Origin: Nitrosovibrio sp. Nv4
Lineage (GTDB): Bacteria > Pseudomonadota > Alphaproteobacteria > Acetobacterales > Acetobacteraceae
Direction: 5' to 3'
Assembly: GCA_943330455.2 (NCBI GenBank)
Contig: CALQHT020000023.1
Coordinates: 1-37,047, forward strand
Length of the DNA: 37,047 bases
A model generated the notes under the pieces. It ran no database searches. It saw only the letters and a list, made by a program, of their open reading frames with translations, and was not told where the DNA came from. The translations under genes were made by a program, and so were the position numbers. Below, in pieces: positions 34,488-37,047 of the stretch; the first letter of the stretch is position 1; each line of letters starts with the position of its first letter.

Positions 34488-36880
34488 GGGACGGACCTCC
34501 TCCGAAATCGGCCGCCTGGCAGCGAGCCGGGATGTGGGCCAAGGGGCAAGCTATCACCGGCGAGCGGCGATACGAGTGGGTCGGACACGATGGCATAGGG
34601 GGCGTGGCGGGCCAGAAACGCCTCCGATCCGAGATCAGCATAGAGGTCATAGGCTTCCAGGCACAGCGCCGGGGTTGCCGGGAAGGATTTGTGGCTGAAC
34701 CCACCCAGCACACGCGCATAATCGTCACGATTGAGGCCGAAGCCATGCGCAACCGCCGCGTCCATGGCGGCGCGCAACCGCCACCGGTCGGCCTCGTGCG
34801 GGATCGCGGGCCAATTCATGGGCGGGCCGGTCTCATGCCAGGCCGCACCGAACTGGTCCGTCCATAACGGCGCATAGCCGGCATGGTTGGCACATAACCG
34901 GACGACGCTTTGCGCCAGGAAGCACCGCGTCGGTTCGTCCAGCGCGGGCAACGGCAATCCGTCCAGAATATACAGGCTCAGATGCGTCGCCGCCTTCCGG
35001 CGCACCAGCCAGTCGAACGGATGCGCGTTCAGCAGGGCGCACAGCACCAATGCATCCAGCATCGACCGCGTGGCGGGGGAGCGTTCGACCGTCGCCGTAT
35101 GCCCCAGCACGACCTCCGGCGGCAGGATCGTGGCGATGGTGGTGTGCTCGTCTGAAGCGCGGGCGATGTCGCGAAACGCCAGGCGGAAATGGGACGCGGC
35201 GTCGCGCACGGCGGGTTTCGATGTCAGCGCCGCAACGGGCACGCGGTAGCGCGGCCTGGTGTCCCAGCGATCGGTGTATTGATGAAAGGTTTTTCCTTCA
35301 TGCAGCATCAGTCCGTCGCCGTCCGTGGTGAAACGGAAGGCGTCGTCGGTCATGTGCAGGTCGCGACCCAGGCGGATGCCGGCGGCCGCACACCAGGACC
35401 CGAGCGTGTGCGGCGCGGCGAACAACCGGCGCGCGACGGCGTGTTCGGCCGGGTCGTGCAGTTCCAGCAGGGTCTGGTGCGCGCCGCCGGACGCCGCGAT
35501 GAAGCCGCGGTCGTAGTCCATCAGGCGGGACGGGTCGTCTGCCTGCTCGATCGAGTCCAGGTAGAAGGCGCAGCGCAACGCCGAGGCCGGCCCGGGGCGG
35601 CGCACGATCACCAGCGCGAATTTGAAGCGGCTGTCGATGTCGAACAGCTTCTTGCGATTTTCGAACGACAGGCAGGTGTCCAGACCGGCGTCCAGATACA
35701 GGCGCCTGATGCCGGTGGTGCCCTCATTGGCATGAAAGGCGGAGGGCAGTAGCAATCCGATGGCGCCATTGGTCGAGGTCAGGTCTACGGCGCGTTCGGC
35801 GAACAGGCGGAAGGCGTCCAGGTTGCCGGCCGTGGTGGCGCTGCCGATATCGGCCTTTTGGTGGCGATACAGGCGCGCGGCGATGCGCTTCTGCCGCTCG
35901 AACCCGTCCTTGTAGCGGGCGAATTCGGCGGCGATGGTCGGGTCGGCCAGGACGCGCTGTTCGATCAGGGTGCGCTCGCGCTTGGTCGGCGCATCCAGCA
36001 CCGTCAGGTCGTGGGCGGAGACGAAATCCTTGGTGCTGTGCAGGATCACGTCCCAGGGCGGATTGCCCAGCACGGCATCGAAGCCGCCTTCGGATTGGAA
36101 GACCTCCGGGAATTCCAGATCCCAGGGCAAGGCGAGCGCCCCGGCGTCCAGGATCGCCGTCTGGCGGGCGGTCAGGGTCGGCGGCCAAATGCCGGTTTCG
36201 GCGACATGGCGGGCCAGGGCCAGATACTCGTCATCGGCTTCGCGCGTCGCCAGCATCGCCGCCCCGGCCCAGGCGCGGGCGAGTTGGCGTAGCGGCAGGC
36301 GCACATCGTCCAGCCGGCGTTTGGCGGCTTCCTTCAGCACCAGATCGGCGATATCGCGCCCGATCGAGGCTTCCAGGTTGCGCACTTCCGCCAGCGCCGC
36401 GTGATTGATCGCCTCCAGCCGGTCCGCCACCCCGGCGGCGAGCAGCTTGTCCAAGGGACCGCCTCCGACCGGCAAGGTGCGCAAATGCGCGAAGAACGGT
36501 CCGGACAGCGAATCCGCGTGCAGCAACCGGTGATCGAGAAAGGTCAGCGGCAATCCCTCGGCGTGGGATTCCAGCCACAGCGCCAGTTTCGCCAGTTCCA
36601 CCGCCAATCGGTTGCGATCCACCCCATACAGGCAATGCACCGCGACCAACCGCCGGCAGATCGCCAGCCCGCGCCATTCCGCCAGCCCGGCGCCGGCCGA
36701 TGCGCGGGAGGGCAGATAGGATTGCAACATCCGGTCGGGGTCGGGGATGGCGTCCAGCCGAGCGCGCAGGGTCGCGGCGCGGGCGAGCAGTTGAGCGCGG
36801 TCCGGTGGGGGCGGGTTGGGGCGGTCTGGGACCGATGGCCCGGTTGCCTCCCCGGTTTGCGCGCTGTTGCCTTCGGGCAT
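34484..36880 (-). pseudogene. Eco57I-type DNA methyltransferase lacking the N-terminal SAM motif
   Basis: The 798-residue frame matches the central and C-terminal parts of large Eco57I-type N6-adenine methyltransferases: CLYGVDRNRLAVELAKLALW (motif II region), TFLDHRLLHADSLSG, catalytic N273-P-P-W in AVLGNPPWDV, IGLLLPSAFH and GNLDAFRLFAERA. The recognition region follows (about 480-700). SAM motif I (DPACGSG or similar) should precede the first of these but is absent. The N-terminus begins with a Pro-rich stretch of unrelated composition. The remaining N-terminal third may have been lost or may be encoded elsewhere. It overlaps the TPR gene by GTGA. Without motif I, activity is doubtful. Confidence 0.75.
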
Positions 36881-37047
36881 CGCGGCGACGGAGAAAACTC
36901 TCCCCCTCCCCTTGCGGGCTACGGTTGTCGCACAAGTGCGGAACGACTTGCGAATCAGTCTTTTCTCCGAATCGATGCGCTGATCGGTTCAGGGATAGGG
37001 CGCACATCACATGATCGACGCTAAACTTGGGGGTTTTGGGGACAAGC
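36881..37047. other. upstream of the methyltransferase fragment, nothing recognised
   Basis: These 167 bp show no continuation of the methyltransferase in any minus-strand frame; the competing frame to 37010 has an irregular translation. The point where homology is lost is therefore near 36790-36880. The window ends here. Confidence 0.45.

Noticed and set aside
1-37047. CRISPR array
   Set aside because: The repeats seen are short tandem, arm-site or palindromic units; none has regular repeat-spacer structure, and no cas gene is present.

Overview
This GC-rich window looks like chromosome from an alphaproteobacterium, most likely a Rhodospirillales or Acetobacteraceae-type organism. That is an inference from the sucA-sucB-lpd cluster, a tarD-like gene close to the Bradyrhizobium enzyme as I remember it, and an MCP with a C-terminal PilZ domain. 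Coding strands are full of long antisense shadow frames, as expected at this GC content.

Layout. (1) 1-1240 is debris of older mobile DNA: an ISAzo13-type transposase fragment and an integrase that has lost its catalytic half, separated by a 189-bp fold-back element (319-507). (2) 1241-18244 is a genomic island of about 17 kb integrated at the 3' end of a tRNA-Glu(CTC) gene. A 15-bp direct repeat bounds it. The tRNA-proximal copy lies in the acceptor stem and CCA end, and the distal copy sits just before a complete P4-type integrase. Pairs of a GTGGGAAC motif, spaced 12 bp, lie inside both ends and look like integrase arm sites. The right part of the island holds a small HTH protein, a prim-pol replication protein and a probable lipoprotein.

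The island cargo is a compact defence locus on one strand: hsdR, an unrecognised 241-aa gene, hsdM, a MntA/HepT toxin-antitoxin pair, hsdS, a PD-(D/E)xK-like protein of unknown family, and a NucS/DUF91-like nuclease with an apparent 5' frameshift. Several junctions overlap by 3-8 bases (hsdR/orfX, mntA/hepT, hepT/hsdS), so the toxin-antitoxin pair is translationally interleaved with the restriction system. This is the best candidate for an undescribed composite system.

(3) From 18305 rightwards is ordinary chromosome: tRNA-Glu with a clear promoter, then sucA, sucB, a small VOC-fold gene and lpd (2-oxoglutarate dehydrogenase complex), then a D-tartrate dehydratase-like gene. (4) 26.7-29.7 kb holds broken chemotaxis genes. 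One MCP-PilZ reading frame is interrupted by two in-frame amber codons and one +1 frameshift. (5) 29.7-31.2 kb holds a rhodanese-like sulfurtransferase amid three copies of a palindromic intergenic repeat. (6) The right end, on the minus strand, carries an FkbH-like HAD protein, a TTC38-like TPR protein and an Eco57I-type methyltransferase that lacks its N-terminal SAM-binding motif.

All calls rest on reading the sequence and on recalled family features. No database search was run.
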